From an uncultured Bacilli bacterium (lineage in GTDB: Bacteria > Bacillota_I > Bacilli_A > RF39 > UBA660), in assembly GCA_934176955.1 (NCBI GenBank), contig CAKPOS010000011.1, positions 1 to 53,087 on the forward strand: DNA of 53,087 nt. Direction: 5' to 3'. The position numbers were made by a program, and so were the translations under genes. Below are positions 1 to 8,307 of the stretch, one piece after another. The notes below the pieces were generated by a model, which was not told where the DNA came from, searched no databases, and saw only the letters and a list, made by a program, of their open reading frames with translations. The number at the start of each line of letters is the position of its first letter. Position 1 is the stretch's first letter.

Positions 1-65
1 CCGTCTTGGTAACCTATTATATTTATAATATTTATAGTATTTTTGTTATTATAAATATTCCTCTA

Positions 66-85
66 TTGCAAACAAATCGCAAACA
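66..85 (+). repeat. Left att-like direct repeat
   Basis: TTGCAAACAAATCGCAAACA differs at one base from the sequence at 3049-3068, in the same orientation 2,983 bp away. It is followed at once by ATGTTTGC, giving an inverted repeat GCAAAC/GTTTGC around 79-93. It is a candidate attL or attR of the decayed integrase element. Confidence 0.55.
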
Positions 86-208
86 ATGTTTGCATTCATT
101 TACTACGGTCATTATACTATCTATATCATATATTTACCAATGTGCGTTTTGTATTTTTGCACATTTATTATACTATAAATATTTGTTTTTATCAATGAAT
201 CTATCCAA

Positions 209-340
209 TTATTTATATTTAATAATTTCTTCTATAATTTCAGATTTTGTTATCTTATCAAAAACATCAGTTGCTAATTGTTTAGATTTTTCTGTACTTG
301 AAATATAGTGATTTTCTAATAAATATTTAACAACTTCATT
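209..340 (-). pseudogene. Short coding remnant, unknown
   Basis: The minus strand has 43 codons of coding-like sequence ending in TAA at 209-211, reading ...HYISSTEKSKQLATDVFDKI and then lysine- and isoleucine-rich sequence. An in-frame stop precedes it and there is no start with a ribosome binding site, so it looks like the tail of a lost gene inside the decayed element. Its family is not recognised. The overlapping plus-strand frame at 6-308 looks like AT-rich noise. Confidence 0.3.
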
Positions 341-454
341 ATTTTATTTTATACAAAAATCCTTCCTCGGTTCTATATTTCTATATTAACATGGAAAGGA
401 TTTTCTCTTTACAAAAAAGTATTTACAGACTCACTTTTAATCATCTTTTTAAAT

Positions 455-1438
455 TTATTTTACTTGTTTATCAATTCTAGTTTCAATATGTTTTACTAAC
501 TTTATACTTGATTCAACTTCATTAGTTGTGTGTCCAGTAAACTCAGATAATTTTTTAACATCACTATTAGAAGAAAGACAATATCTTCCTGCATAAATAA
601 CTTCACTAATTGTTATTAATGCTTCATTTTTATTTTGCTCATTAGAAATTGTTTCTCTTATAGTTTCACCAACGATTTTAATTATTTTTTTAGGCTCTTC
701 GGCCAATTTTACACTATCTTCAAGACTACTTACTTCCCCTAAAGGATATAATTTATTAACTCTTTGTTGTAATTCTAATGATAATGGCATATTTTCTTTT
801 TCACATATTCTAAAGCCATAATTATCTTCTAAAGATATGCCAAACTCAGCTAAAATACATATCATTGTTTGAACTTTTATATTGATATCTTCTTTGGTAA
901 AATCAGGATTTTCATCATAAAATAACTTATACATTTCTATTAATGCTTTGTCATCTGTACCTAAAACAATGGTTGTGGTATTCTTTAAATAATAAATTTG
1001 TTGCATAATTTCAGTAATTTCTTTAGATACTAATTCAATACCTGGATAATCTACTACATCGGTTGCATGATTATTGTAATCTAATTTTATACCATAAGGT
1101 AGTTCATATTTAATTTTATATTTATCAGAATAATCGCTATTTTCTTCTTTTTTGCTTCTGCTATATAAGAATAAATTAGAATTATCATATTTAACATGTT
1201 CTGAACCTTTTTCATCTTGATAAAAAATATCTAATAACTTTTCTTCACAATCTTTCAATATCGTTCTTACAATGCGAACATTTTCTATCATATAATTATG
1301 TCTATGATTATTTATAAAATCTTCTAATAATACATCAATCTTGTCTAAATCCGTATTATCACTTGATATACCTTTGTATCTTACTTCTATACTACCTTTT
1401 GCAAAATTTAATGTTTTACTAATACTTATTGGTTTCAT
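455..1438 (-). CDS. Unknown 327-aa accessory protein
   Basis: This is an intact soluble 327-aa frame with no signal peptide or membrane segment and no catalytic motif that I recognise. The first third is mixed alpha/beta with many charged residues. The last 80 residues look helical and end in a lysine-rich tail (KLVKHIETRIDKQVK). It sits alone at the left end of the decayed element, so it may be cargo kept after integrase and mobilization genes were lost. A possible binding site, TTAGGGGGAG, precedes the ATG. I assign no function. Confidence 0.6.
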   Translation of the reverse strand: MKPISISKTLNFAKGSIEVRYKGISSDNTDLDKIDVLLEDFINNHRHNYMIENVRIVRTILKDCEEKLLDIFYQDEKGSEHVKYDNSNLFLYSRSKKEENSDYSDKYKIKYELPYGIKLDYNNHATDVVDYPGIELVSKEITEIMQQIYYLKNTTTIVLGTDDKALIEMYKLFYDENPDFTKEDINIKVQTMICILAEFGISLEDNYGFRICEKENMPLSLELQQRVNKLYPLGEVSSLEDSVKLAEEPKKIIKIVGETIRETISNEQNKNEALITISEVIYAGRYCLSSNSDVKKLSEFTGHTTNEVESSIKLVKHIETRIDKQVK

Positions 1439-1569
1439 TAAATCTCCCCCTAAATTGCTATATATAATAGCATAGGTTAGTTAAAATGTCAAATTCTATA
1501 ATTCCATTAATATTTTTCAATAATCTTTTTTTACAATAGATATCTATTTTTCTTAAAATAAATTTAGAT

Positions 1570-1824
1570 CTAAGTGATACCATACAATTTTTTTAACTTG
1601 TCCTGTTTTAATTTAAAACTATTCAATGCCATATATAATGTTTGACTAATATGAATTTTGCGAGTTCCTGTTTCTGTTTTTGTTGTACCTATAAACCATC
1701 TACCTTTTTCATCTTTTGGTTTATCATATACATTATGTTTGATAGATATTATTCCATTTTCTAAATCAATATCATCCCAAGTCAAAGCAAATAAAAAGAC
1801 CAGAATTTTTTCTGATATACACAT
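1570..1824 (-). pseudogene. Tyrosine recombinase core fragment
   Basis: The fragment LFALTWDDIDLENGIISI ... WFIGTTKTETGTRKIHIS matches the region just after box I of Tn916-type tyrosine integrases (L.WDDID ... IGTPKT..S.R.I). The box I arginine and everything upstream are missing, and the frame stops long before the R-H-R-Y catalytic residues. The first residues (ISEK) come from a 17-bp sequence that also occurs in the neighbouring GNAT gene (1806-1822 and 2334-2350), which suggests deletion at short homology. It is non-functional. Confidence 0.75.
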
Positions 1825-1857
1825 ATAAATTATTTTTCATATTTATTGTTATAACAG

Positions 1858-2453
1858 TTATTTAAGCTTATTTATTTTATCATTAAACTCAATTAATGAT
1901 TTTTCGACATCTATTAAATATCTTTTATAAGTTACATTATCTCTATCTTTAACTTTATCTATATATTCTCCAAAATTATTTTCAATTATCTTAGATGATC
2001 CTATATTATCTTCTTTACAAGTAATCATCACTTTACTAAGGTCATTTTCTTGTGCCTTTTCAAGTAACAAATGACAAAAATAAGTACCGAAACCTTTCCC
2101 TCTCTTATCAGGTCTTATTCCATAACCAATGTGTCCACCTGTTTCTTTTAAAATATTATTACATTCAGGATTAATCCTTAACGAACCACTTCCTATAATC
2201 TCATTGTCATAAATTAAATAATATAAAAATATTGATACTCCACTATAGCATTCTTTATCAGAGAATCCTTTACTATCATTTATTATATTATTTAACCAAT
2301 ATCCAAAATTAATATTTACCCACGAACTTAAACTTTTTTCTGATATACACCCTAGCTCAAATAATTTTTTTCATAATTTATTATCATCTCTTTATCATTT
2401 TGATTAGGAAATTTTAAAAATAATTTATTATAATCAATAAAATCATTATTCAT
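1858..2453 (-). pseudogene. GNAT acetyltransferase, one frameshift
   Basis: A ribosome binding site (GGAGG, 6 nt before ATG at 2451-2453) opens a frame beginning MNNDFIDYNKLFLKFP. It hits TAG at about 2355. One base less or more in an A run near 2362 would join it to a frame that continues to 1858 and carries a GNAT fold: IGSGSLRINPE, then GYGIRPDKRGKGFGTYF (acetyl-CoA loop R-G-K-G-F-G). Repaired, it would be about 197 aa, a normal size for a GCN5-related N-acetyltransferase. The substrate is unknown. The gene separates two pieces of the broken integrase element. Confidence 0.7.
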
Positions 2454-2535
2454 TCTAAACCTCCAAAAATTTTAATACAACTTATCTTTTTATCTTTATA
2501 TCATTATACACTAAATAATTGATTATTTAAAATAT

Positions 2536-2767
2536 TTACAAAAACTTTTTTCTTATTTCATTAATTAATTTACTAATCTCTGAGTAATATAATTTTAAAT
2601 CATTAAAATATATCTCCCCAGTTGTATTAGCAATCTTTGCAATTTGATTTATATTGATTCCAATGTTATTAATTTTATTTAATAAGTCATAGAATTCTTT
2701 AGGTGGAACTTCTTTAAAAATAATATTATTTAAACTAAATCTAATAACTTCATTTGCACTTAATCCA
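2536..2767 (-). pseudogene. MobC-like relaxosome protein, C-terminal fragment
   Basis: After the integrase N-terminal frame stops, the minus strand reads TGLSANEVIRFSL ... VPPKEFYDLLNKINNIGINI then NQIAKIANTTGEI, ending KKFL-stop at 2536. The pattern PPxEFYxLLxxINxIGxNxNQIAK is that of MobC-family relaxosome accessory proteins (PF05713-like), which help a relaxase nick oriT. The N-terminal ribbon-helix-helix part is missing or fused out of frame to the integrase start. It shows that the decayed element was once mobilizable. Confidence 0.65.
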
Positions 2768-2768
2768 G

Positions 2769-2981
2769 TTAATCTAGATAATCAGAATATGACATTGTTT
2801 TAGGTTTAAAACTATGTCCAGTATTCAAATACTCATTGTATGCAATAATACCTGCTTGTTTTGCTTCGCTTTTTGTTGTGAATCCCGACTTATTTTTAAA
2901 TTTTCTTTTTCCATCGATTGAAGCAATTTCAAATTTATATTTATATCCTTCCCATCTTTTTTGAACTATTACATCAGCCAT
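2769..2981 (-). pseudogene. Tyrosine integrase arm-binding domain, truncated
   Basis: The 70 residues MADVIVQKRWEGYKYKFEIA ... FTTKSEAKQAGIIAYNEYLNTG form the N-terminal arm-type DNA-binding domain of Tn916/phage integrases (three-stranded sheet plus helix). The frame ends at SYSDYLD, exactly where the core-binding SAM-like domain should start, and runs into MobC sequence. A spaced ribosome binding site (GGATGAG) and the flanking att-like repeat fit the start of an int gene. The catalytic part is elsewhere (1570-1824) and incomplete. Confidence 0.75.
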
Positions 2982-3017
2982 AATAATTTCTCATCCATTT
3001 ACAATTAAGTAAATGAA

Positions 3018-3041
3018 AAAGTTGACACGAATGCCAACTTT
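3018..3041. repeat. Inverted repeat beside att-like site
   Basis: AAAGTTG and CAACTTT form a 7-bp stem with a 10-nt loop, 7 bases from the right att-like repeat and upstream of the integrase start. It could be an accessory site for integrase or excisionase, or a terminator remnant. Confidence 0.35.
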
Positions 3042-3048
3042 ATAGTGT

Positions 3049-3068
3049 TTGCAAACAAATTGCAAACA
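3049..3068 (+). repeat. Right att-like direct repeat
   Basis: TTGCAAACAAATTGCAAACA matches 66-85 at 19 of 20 positions in direct orientation. It lies between the integrase start (2981) and the end of secA (3130), where an attachment site of a tyrosine-integrase element would be expected. Confidence 0.55.
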
Positions 3069-3129
3069 TTTTGCTATTTTTAACACTTTTTTGAACTTTT
3101 CAAAATCTTAAAAACCCTTATTTTATGGG

Positions 3130-5625
3130 CTATTTACCACAACAGTTCTTATATTTCTTACCAGACCCACAAGGACAAAGATCATTTCTACCAACTTTAG
3201 TACTTTTACTTTGTATTTTTTTAGTTTCTTTCCCATCATTAGTAATTGTTTTTTTCGCAACTTCTTTTCTTTCTAAATTTTGACGAATCTCAGCCTTCAT
3301 CAAATAAATAGAAACTTCCTTATTAATCTGAGTCAACATCTGATCAAATAACTCATACCCTTCCATAGTATAAGCTTGAAGAGGATTCTCATTAGCATAT
3401 CCTCTAAGACCAATACCTTCTCTCAATTGACTCATCGTAGAAATATGTTCCATCCAATGAGAATCAATTACCTTTAAAGTAATAGCCTTCTCAAACTCAT
3501 CACGAATTTCTTCAGGAATATCTTCTAACTTCTCTTCATATTCCTTAATAACCAAATCACTAATCAAGTCAATCACATCATCAGAACTCTTTCCTTTAAT
3601 CTCTGATAAAGCAATTCGATTGGTACGAAGTAAATTCTCATTAACAGCCTCTAATATTTCTTCATAATCATGATCACTCAATTTATTAGTCTCAATCAAA
3701 TGATCATTAACAATATCTGTTACATGATTTCTAAATAAATTTAATGTTTGCTCATGAATAGAATCACTATCCAAAATTTCATTTCTCTTACCATAAATAA
3801 TCTCTCTTTGATTATTCATCACATCATCATATTGTAACAATTGCTTACGAATATCAAAGTTATTACCCTCAACCTTCTTCTGAGCACTCTCAAATGAACC
3901 CGCTAACATTTTATTTTGAATAACCTGATCTCCAGAAAAACCTAAACTAGCAAGCATTCCTCGATATTTTTCAGAACCAAATCTCACCATCAAATCATCT
4001 TCAAAAGAAAGATAAAATTGTGTAAATCCAGGATCTCCCTGACGACCAGAACGACCTCTTAACTGATTATCAATACGTCTAGATTCATGACGTTCTGTTC
4101 CAATAACACATAAGCCACCAAGTTCAGCAACACCTTCTCCTAGCTTAATATCTGTACCACGACCAGCCATATTTGTAGCAATCGTAACCGCACCTTTCTC
4201 ACCAGCATGAGCAATAATTTCAGCCTCTCTAGCATTATTCTTAGCATTCAATACTTCATGAGGAATTTTCTTCTTACGAAGCATATCACTAATTAATTCA
4301 CTAGTCTCAATAGCAATCGTACCAACCAAAATTGGTTGACCTTCCTTATGTCTTCTTTCAATTTCATTAACAATAGCCTTATATTTCCCTTCTTTACCAG
4401 GATATAATAAATCAACAGCATCCTCACGAATAACAGGCTTATTAGTAGGAATACGAATAACAAACATATTATAAATATTCATAAATTCTTCTTCTTCAGT
4501 TTTTGCCGTACCAGTCATACCAGACAACTTATGATACATTCTAAATAAATTCTGAAAAGTAATCGTTGCTAAAGTCTTTGTCTCTTGTTCAATCGTAACT
4601 CCCTCTTTTGCTTGAATAGCTTGATGTAAACCCTCAGAAAAAGCACGCCCCTTCATCAAACGACCAGTAAATTGATCAACTATAATAATTTGATCTTCCT
4701 GAACAACATAATCAACATCTTTATGCATAAAATAATTTGCCCTTAAAGCCTGTTGAATATGATGAACTAGTGAAGTATTATCAATTCCATATAAGTTTTT
4801 TAAATGAAACTTCTCCTCTGCTTTATGACTACCTTCATCTGTTAAATTAATACTTCTAGTTTTCTCATCCATAATATAATCTTCATTCTCAACAAGACCT
4901 TTAACAAAATGATCAGCTTCAATATAAAGATTTGCCGATTGAGCAACACCACCAGAAATAATAAGAGGAGTTCTAGCTTCATCAATTAAAATAGAATCCA
5001 CTTCATCAACAATACAAAAATTAAGTTCTCTTTGCACCCTATTTTCTTTTTTCACAACCATATTATCTCTAAGATAATCAAATCCAAGCTCATTATTTGT
5101 TGTATATAAAATATCACAATTATAAGCTTCACGTTTTTGACTAGGACTTAAATCTCTTAAATTAAGACCAACAGTAAGACCTAAAAATTTAAAAATACTT
5201 CCCATCCATTCAGAATCTCTAGAAGATAAAAATTCATTTACCGTAACAATATGAACCCCTTTACCATCCAAAGCATTCAAATAAGCAGGAAGAACACCAG
5301 TTAAAGTTTTACCTTCACCAGTCTTCATCTCCGCAATATTACCATAATGAATAGCAAGCCCCCCTAATAATTGACAATAAAATGGTTTCATTCCAACACA
5401 ACGATAAGCTGCTTCACGACAAACAGCAAATGCTTCTACTAAAATATCTTCCAATGTCTCTCCCTTAGATAAACGTTCCTTAAAAATTTTAGTATACTCT
5501 CTCAATTCATCATCAGAAAGTTTAGAAATTTCTTCATCCAAAGCAACAATCCCATCAGCAATCTTTTTAAACTTCTCTAAATCTTTATATTCATTATCAA
5601 ATAACTTCTTAAATATTTTTAACAT
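3130..5625 (-). CDS. secA: Protein translocase ATPase SecA
   Basis: An 831-aa SecA of normal Firmicutes length. It couples ATP hydrolysis to pushing unfolded preproteins through SecYEG. Visible marks are the Walker A segment MKTGEGKTLTG near residue 100, Walker B/DEAD-like DEVDSILIDEART near 207, the second NBD with GRGTDIKLGEG and RGRSGRQGDPG, the scaffold and helical-wing region, and a C-terminal SEC-C zinc motif CPCGSGKKYKNCCG. The C-tail binds zinc and SecB-like or ribosomal partners. It follows hpf, as in Bacillus. The usual next gene, prfB, is not in the window; the decayed element lies there instead. Confidence 0.98.
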   Translation of the reverse strand: MLKIFKKLFDNEYKDLEKFKKIADGIVALDEEISKLSDDELREYTKIFKERLSKGETLEDILVEAFAVCREAAYRCVGMKPFYCQLLGGLAIHYGNIAEMKTGEGKTLTGVLPAYLNALDGKGVHIVTVNEFLSSRDSEWMGSIFKFLGLTVGLNLRDLSPSQKREAYNCDILYTTNNELGFDYLRDNMVVKKENRVQRELNFCIVDEVDSILIDEARTPLIISGGVAQSANLYIEADHFVKGLVENEDYIMDEKTRSINLTDEGSHKAEEKFHLKNLYGIDNTSLVHHIQQALRANYFMHKDVDYVVQEDQIIIVDQFTGRLMKGRAFSEGLHQAIQAKEGVTIEQETKTLATITFQNLFRMYHKLSGMTGTAKTEEEEFMNIYNMFVIRIPTNKPVIREDAVDLLYPGKEGKYKAIVNEIERRHKEGQPILVGTIAIETSELISDMLRKKKIPHEVLNAKNNAREAEIIAHAGEKGAVTIATNMAGRGTDIKLGEGVAELGGLCVIGTERHESRRIDNQLRGRSGRQGDPGFTQFYLSFEDDLMVRFGSEKYRGMLASLGFSGDQVIQNKMLAGSFESAQKKVEGNNFDIRKQLLQYDDVMNNQREIIYGKRNEILDSDSIHEQTLNLFRNHVTDIVNDHLIETNKLSDHDYEEILEAVNENLLRTNRIALSEIKGKSSDDVIDLISDLVIKEYEEKLEDIPEEIRDEFEKAITLKVIDSHWMEHISTMSQLREGIGLRGYANENPLQAYTMEGYELFDQMLTQINKEVSIYLMKAEIRQNLERKEVAKKTITNDGKETKKIQSKSTKVGRNDLCPCGSGKKYKNCCGK

Positions 5626-5713
5626 TATATCATCTCCGTAATATGTATTTTAACAAAAAATCCTCTAAATTACCAGTATTTAACCATTAAAATCTAAGAA
5701 AAAGAAACTAATT

Positions 5714-6244
5714 TTAGTCATTAGTTTCTATCACACCATAATTTCCATCTCTTCGTTTATATAAAATATCAATTTCATTTGTATGAACATCTTTATAGAT
5801 AAAGAAATCATGTCCCAATAACTCTAATTGTAAAATAGCCTCTTCCTCACTCATTGGTTTCAATTCTAATTGTTTTCTTTTCACAATCTTATTTTTGTAT
5901 TCTTCTCCTTCAGATAATTCATAATCAAAGTTAAGAACCGTTTCATTTTTCTTGATTTGCTTTTTTAACTTTGACTTAGTCTTTCGAATTTGTCCCTCCA
6001 ACTTATCAACAACTAAATCAATTGCAGCATATAAATCATCTTTTGTTTCTTCGCCACGTAAAGTATACTTATCATAAGGAATAGTTACCTCAACTGACTG
6101 ATGCTTTCCCTTAACCTTAACTAAAACATTAGCCACAACATCATCTGCTTTAAAATACTTATCAAGCCTTGAAATCTTTGTTTCAACATATTCTGAAATA
6201 GCAGACGTAACCCCAATTTTTTCTCCTCTTATCGTACATTTCAT
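5714..6244 (-). CDS. hpf: Long-form ribosome hibernation promoting factor HPF
   Basis: A 176-aa protein from MKCTIRGEKIGVTSAI, chosen because AAAGGATCG precedes that ATG; a longer frame to 6316 lacks such a site and crosses the promoter. Residues 1-100 are the HPF/YfiA beta-alpha-beta-beta-beta-alpha domain that binds the decoding centre. A lysine-rich linker follows, then the C-terminal dimerisation domain (ELKPMSEEEAILQLELLGHD and FFIYKDVHTNEIDILYKRRDGNYG). Long HPF dimerises 70S ribosomes into silent 100S particles in stationary phase. It sits 88 bp upstream of secA, the conserved Firmicutes order. Confidence 0.96.
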   Translation of the reverse strand: MKCTIRGEKIGVTSAISEYVETKISRLDKYFKADDVVANVLVKVKGKHQSVEVTIPYDKYTLRGEETKDDLYAAIDLVVDKLEGQIRKTKSKLKKQIKKNETVLNFDYELSEGEEYKNKIVKRKQLELKPMSEEEAILQLELLGHDFFIYKDVHTNEIDILYKRRDGNYGVIETND

Positions 6245-6269
6245 ATTATCACGATCCTTTCTTACCAAC

Positions 6270-6278
6270 ATTATAGCA
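6270..6278 (-). promoter_or_regulatory. Extended -10 promoter of hpf
   Basis: On the minus strand TGCTATAAT is a perfect extended -10 element (TGnTATAAT), 25 bp before the hpf ATG. The -35 region is poor, as is usual for extended -10 promoters. Confidence 0.6.
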
Positions 6279-6346
6279 TGGAATATTTTCTTTGTATACA
6301 AATTATTTAAAATCACACAATTTCCCTTAATTAAAAAAGAAGATAC

Positions 6347-6457
6347 TTAATCCTCTTCATTGAAACAAATATATGAATTTAATTTAATATAAGAAATATC
6401 ATCAAATATTTCCTCAAAAACATCATCTAAAATAACCTTATATGGCACCTTTACCAT
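6347..6457 (-). CDS. Possible small protein, about 36 aa
   Basis: The minus-strand frame MVKVPYKVILDDVFEEIFDD ... ICFNEED ends in TAA at 6347-6349. An AAAGGAG motif lies directly before the ATG (6455-6457) and 9 nt before an in-frame GTG at 6448, so the GTG may be the true start. The product is acidic, with alternating hydrophobic residues. The Shine-Dalgarno sits in the loop of a 7-bp hairpin (CCTTTAC/GTAAAGG, about 6448-6472). No family is recognised. It lies between hpf and the 586-aa gene in a 200-bp gap. Confidence 0.35.
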   Translation of the reverse strand: MVKVPYKVILDDVFEEIFDDISYIKLNSYICFNEED

Positions 6458-6529
6458 CTCCTTTAGTAAAGGATACCACATCTAAAAATAACTTTCATCA
6501 AATTCGACAAACAATATCAAAATAAGACA

Positions 6530-8290
6530 TCAATCTGTTTCATCATCAACATAAATTTTTATTGTACCAATAAATCCTTTGTTCTGATACCTATTATCTA
6601 AATTTTCATAATCAACATATAAAGCTAATGCAACTCTATTTCGACTAGAAGCTTCTATCGTTCCTTCATAAATAATATAATTAGTAACTCCATCACTATC
6701 AATCCAAGAATTTTTATCCAACTGCATAGCCGAAATGTAATTATCTCCAACAGTAGCTTGAAACTTTACAAATTTAGGAGCCAATCTAGAAGTATTATAC
6801 TTTGCATAGTTATTAACTTCTTGAATAGTAATTCTAAGTTTCTTACTCTTACGATTTTTATTTTGAATAATAAAAACAGTATCTTCTACATTTTTAAAAT
6901 CATTATATTTATTCTCTGCTTCATTAATATAAATACCTTCTCCAGCATTAATACTACCATGTCCAGGAGTATTTGGAGTAGAACCATTATCAATTTCCCC
7001 AGTTGATTTAAATGTTAATTTATCTGTATCAATAATATAACTACTCCCATTAGATCGAATAACTTGAGATTTGCCATTAGAAAAGTTATATACCTTTTCG
7101 TCATCAGTAGTAATCTTTTCACTTGTTTTACTTGCCCCAACAAAATCACTAATAATCTTCCTCTTAGAATCATATAGAATATCATCACTATCTTCTACAT
7201 ATTCCCTTTTCCCATCTGGATATACTACAATAGCAGCACCATTATCAAAATAAATTACTTGTTTGCCATCAGAACAATTCTTATTCGATACAGAAAACCC
7301 ATACTCATTAGTAGAAATTTCATACAAATTCTTCTTTTTTAATAAAATATCTCCACTTCTTTTTACATAAAGAGTATTTCCCTTACTATCCGTAATAACA
7401 GCAGCTCCATTTTCAAAAACAGTAATCGTATTGCCATCTTTATAACTCTTTTCTCCTAGAACACCAAAAGAATTAAACGAGTCATAAGAAATATTATTCC
7501 CATTAACAGATACTTCAGTATTTTTATTCACAATATATTTCTTTCCATTACTAACCACATAATTACTTTTATCTGTATATTGAACATAATTTTTATCAGT
7601 ATTTTTAGCTAAAGCAACTCCAGATGGAGTAGTATTTACAAACAAAGACCCATTATCAATTTTAATATTATTACTATCCCTAACAAATATTGTCTTAGCA
7701 TTCAATACAACCTTAGCAGTTCCATCAGTATAATAAGTAATATTTACCCCATCATTTAATGCAGTTGTTGATGCTTCCATCAAAACTTTTTTTACACTCT
7801 TATCAATTTTTCCAGACTTATCAATTCCATAAGAGCCATCAACTTTAGGAAATATTCGATAAATCTTACCATTTTCATCTCCCTGTCCTTTAACAATAAT
7901 AGCAGTACCATCAGTATAAAAATCAATAATACTTCCATTTACTAACATAACACTTTCAACCAATACAACAACACCATCTGCTCTTGATTCTTCCCCTAAT
8001 AAATCTTTTTTTACATCATCATCCTTGATATCAGGATTATTATTACTATCAATTTTATCACTACCAGAAACATAACTAATATCATAATTATTACTTCCTC
8101 TTAAAAGAGAAAAAGCAAAACCAACTGATAATAATAAAGACAAAATAATTACCGTAGCAATTGCAATCAAAAAAAACATTTTATGACGAATAAAGAAGAG
8201 AAGAAAAGGATTTTTAGTTTTTTCTTCTTCAATAATAATTTTTTTCTTCTTTTCATCTCTTTCTTTTAGCTTAAATATATTTGCTTTCAT
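6530..8290 (-). CDS. Membrane-anchored beta-repeat surface protein
   Basis: A 586-aa protein with a basic cytosolic start, one membrane segment (about residues 38-62, MFFLIAIATVIILSLLLSVG) and a large outside part. That part contains at least five degenerate units built on [YF]x[DN]GxAxV: DFYTDGTAIIV, TYYTDGTAKVV, TVFENGAAVIT, IYFDNGAAIVV and YNFSNGKSQVI. Each is followed by a short Lys- or Asp-rich strand, suggesting a beta-propeller or stacked-hairpin fold. A last domain of about 120 residues resembles the C-terminal part of the neighbouring SipW substrates. It is the last gene after sipW (17-bp gap), so a role in the same fibre or surface layer is inferred. Its function is unknown. Confidence 0.75.
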   Translation of the reverse strand: MKANIFKLKERDEKKKKIIIEEEKTKNPFLLFFIRHKMFFLIAIATVIILSLLLSVGFAFSLLRGSNNYDISYVSGSDKIDSNNNPDIKDDDVKKDLLGEESRADGVVVLVESVMLVNGSIIDFYTDGTAIIVKGQGDENGKIYRIFPKVDGSYGIDKSGKIDKSVKKVLMEASTTALNDGVNITYYTDGTAKVVLNAKTIFVRDSNNIKIDNGSLFVNTTPSGVALAKNTDKNYVQYTDKSNYVVSNGKKYIVNKNTEVSVNGNNISYDSFNSFGVLGEKSYKDGNTITVFENGAAVITDSKGNTLYVKRSGDILLKKKNLYEISTNEYGFSVSNKNCSDGKQVIYFDNGAAIVVYPDGKREYVEDSDDILYDSKRKIISDFVGASKTSEKITTDDEKVYNFSNGKSQVIRSNGSSYIIDTDKLTFKSTGEIDNGSTPNTPGHGSINAGEGIYINEAENKYNDFKNVEDTVFIIQNKNRKSKKLRITIQEVNNYAKYNTSRLAPKFVKFQATVGDNYISAMQLDKNSWIDSDGVTNYIIYEGTIEASSRNRVALALYVDYENLDNRYQNKGFIGTIKIYVDDETD

Positions 8291-8307
8291 TTTATCACTT
8301 ACTTTTC

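Larger units (their letters stand above)
66..3068. mobile_element. Decayed integrative/mobilizable element downstream of secA
   Basis: The segment is bounded by a 19/20-bp direct repeat and holds only accessory or broken genes: an unknown 327-aa protein, a tyrosine-integrase core fragment, a frameshifted GNAT gene, a MobC fragment and an integrase N-terminal fragment. All are on the minus strand, next to the 3' end of secA. The integrase N-terminus lies beside the right-hand repeat, as expected when int sits next to its attachment site. The integrase and mobilization parts are joined by deletions, so the element cannot move by itself. The boundaries are inferred from the repeats. Confidence 0.6.

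Noticed and set aside
6..308. 100-aa plus-strand ORF at the window start
   Set aside because: Its composition is a poly-Ile/Tyr AT artefact with no ribosome binding site, and the minus strand here carries a better coding remnant.
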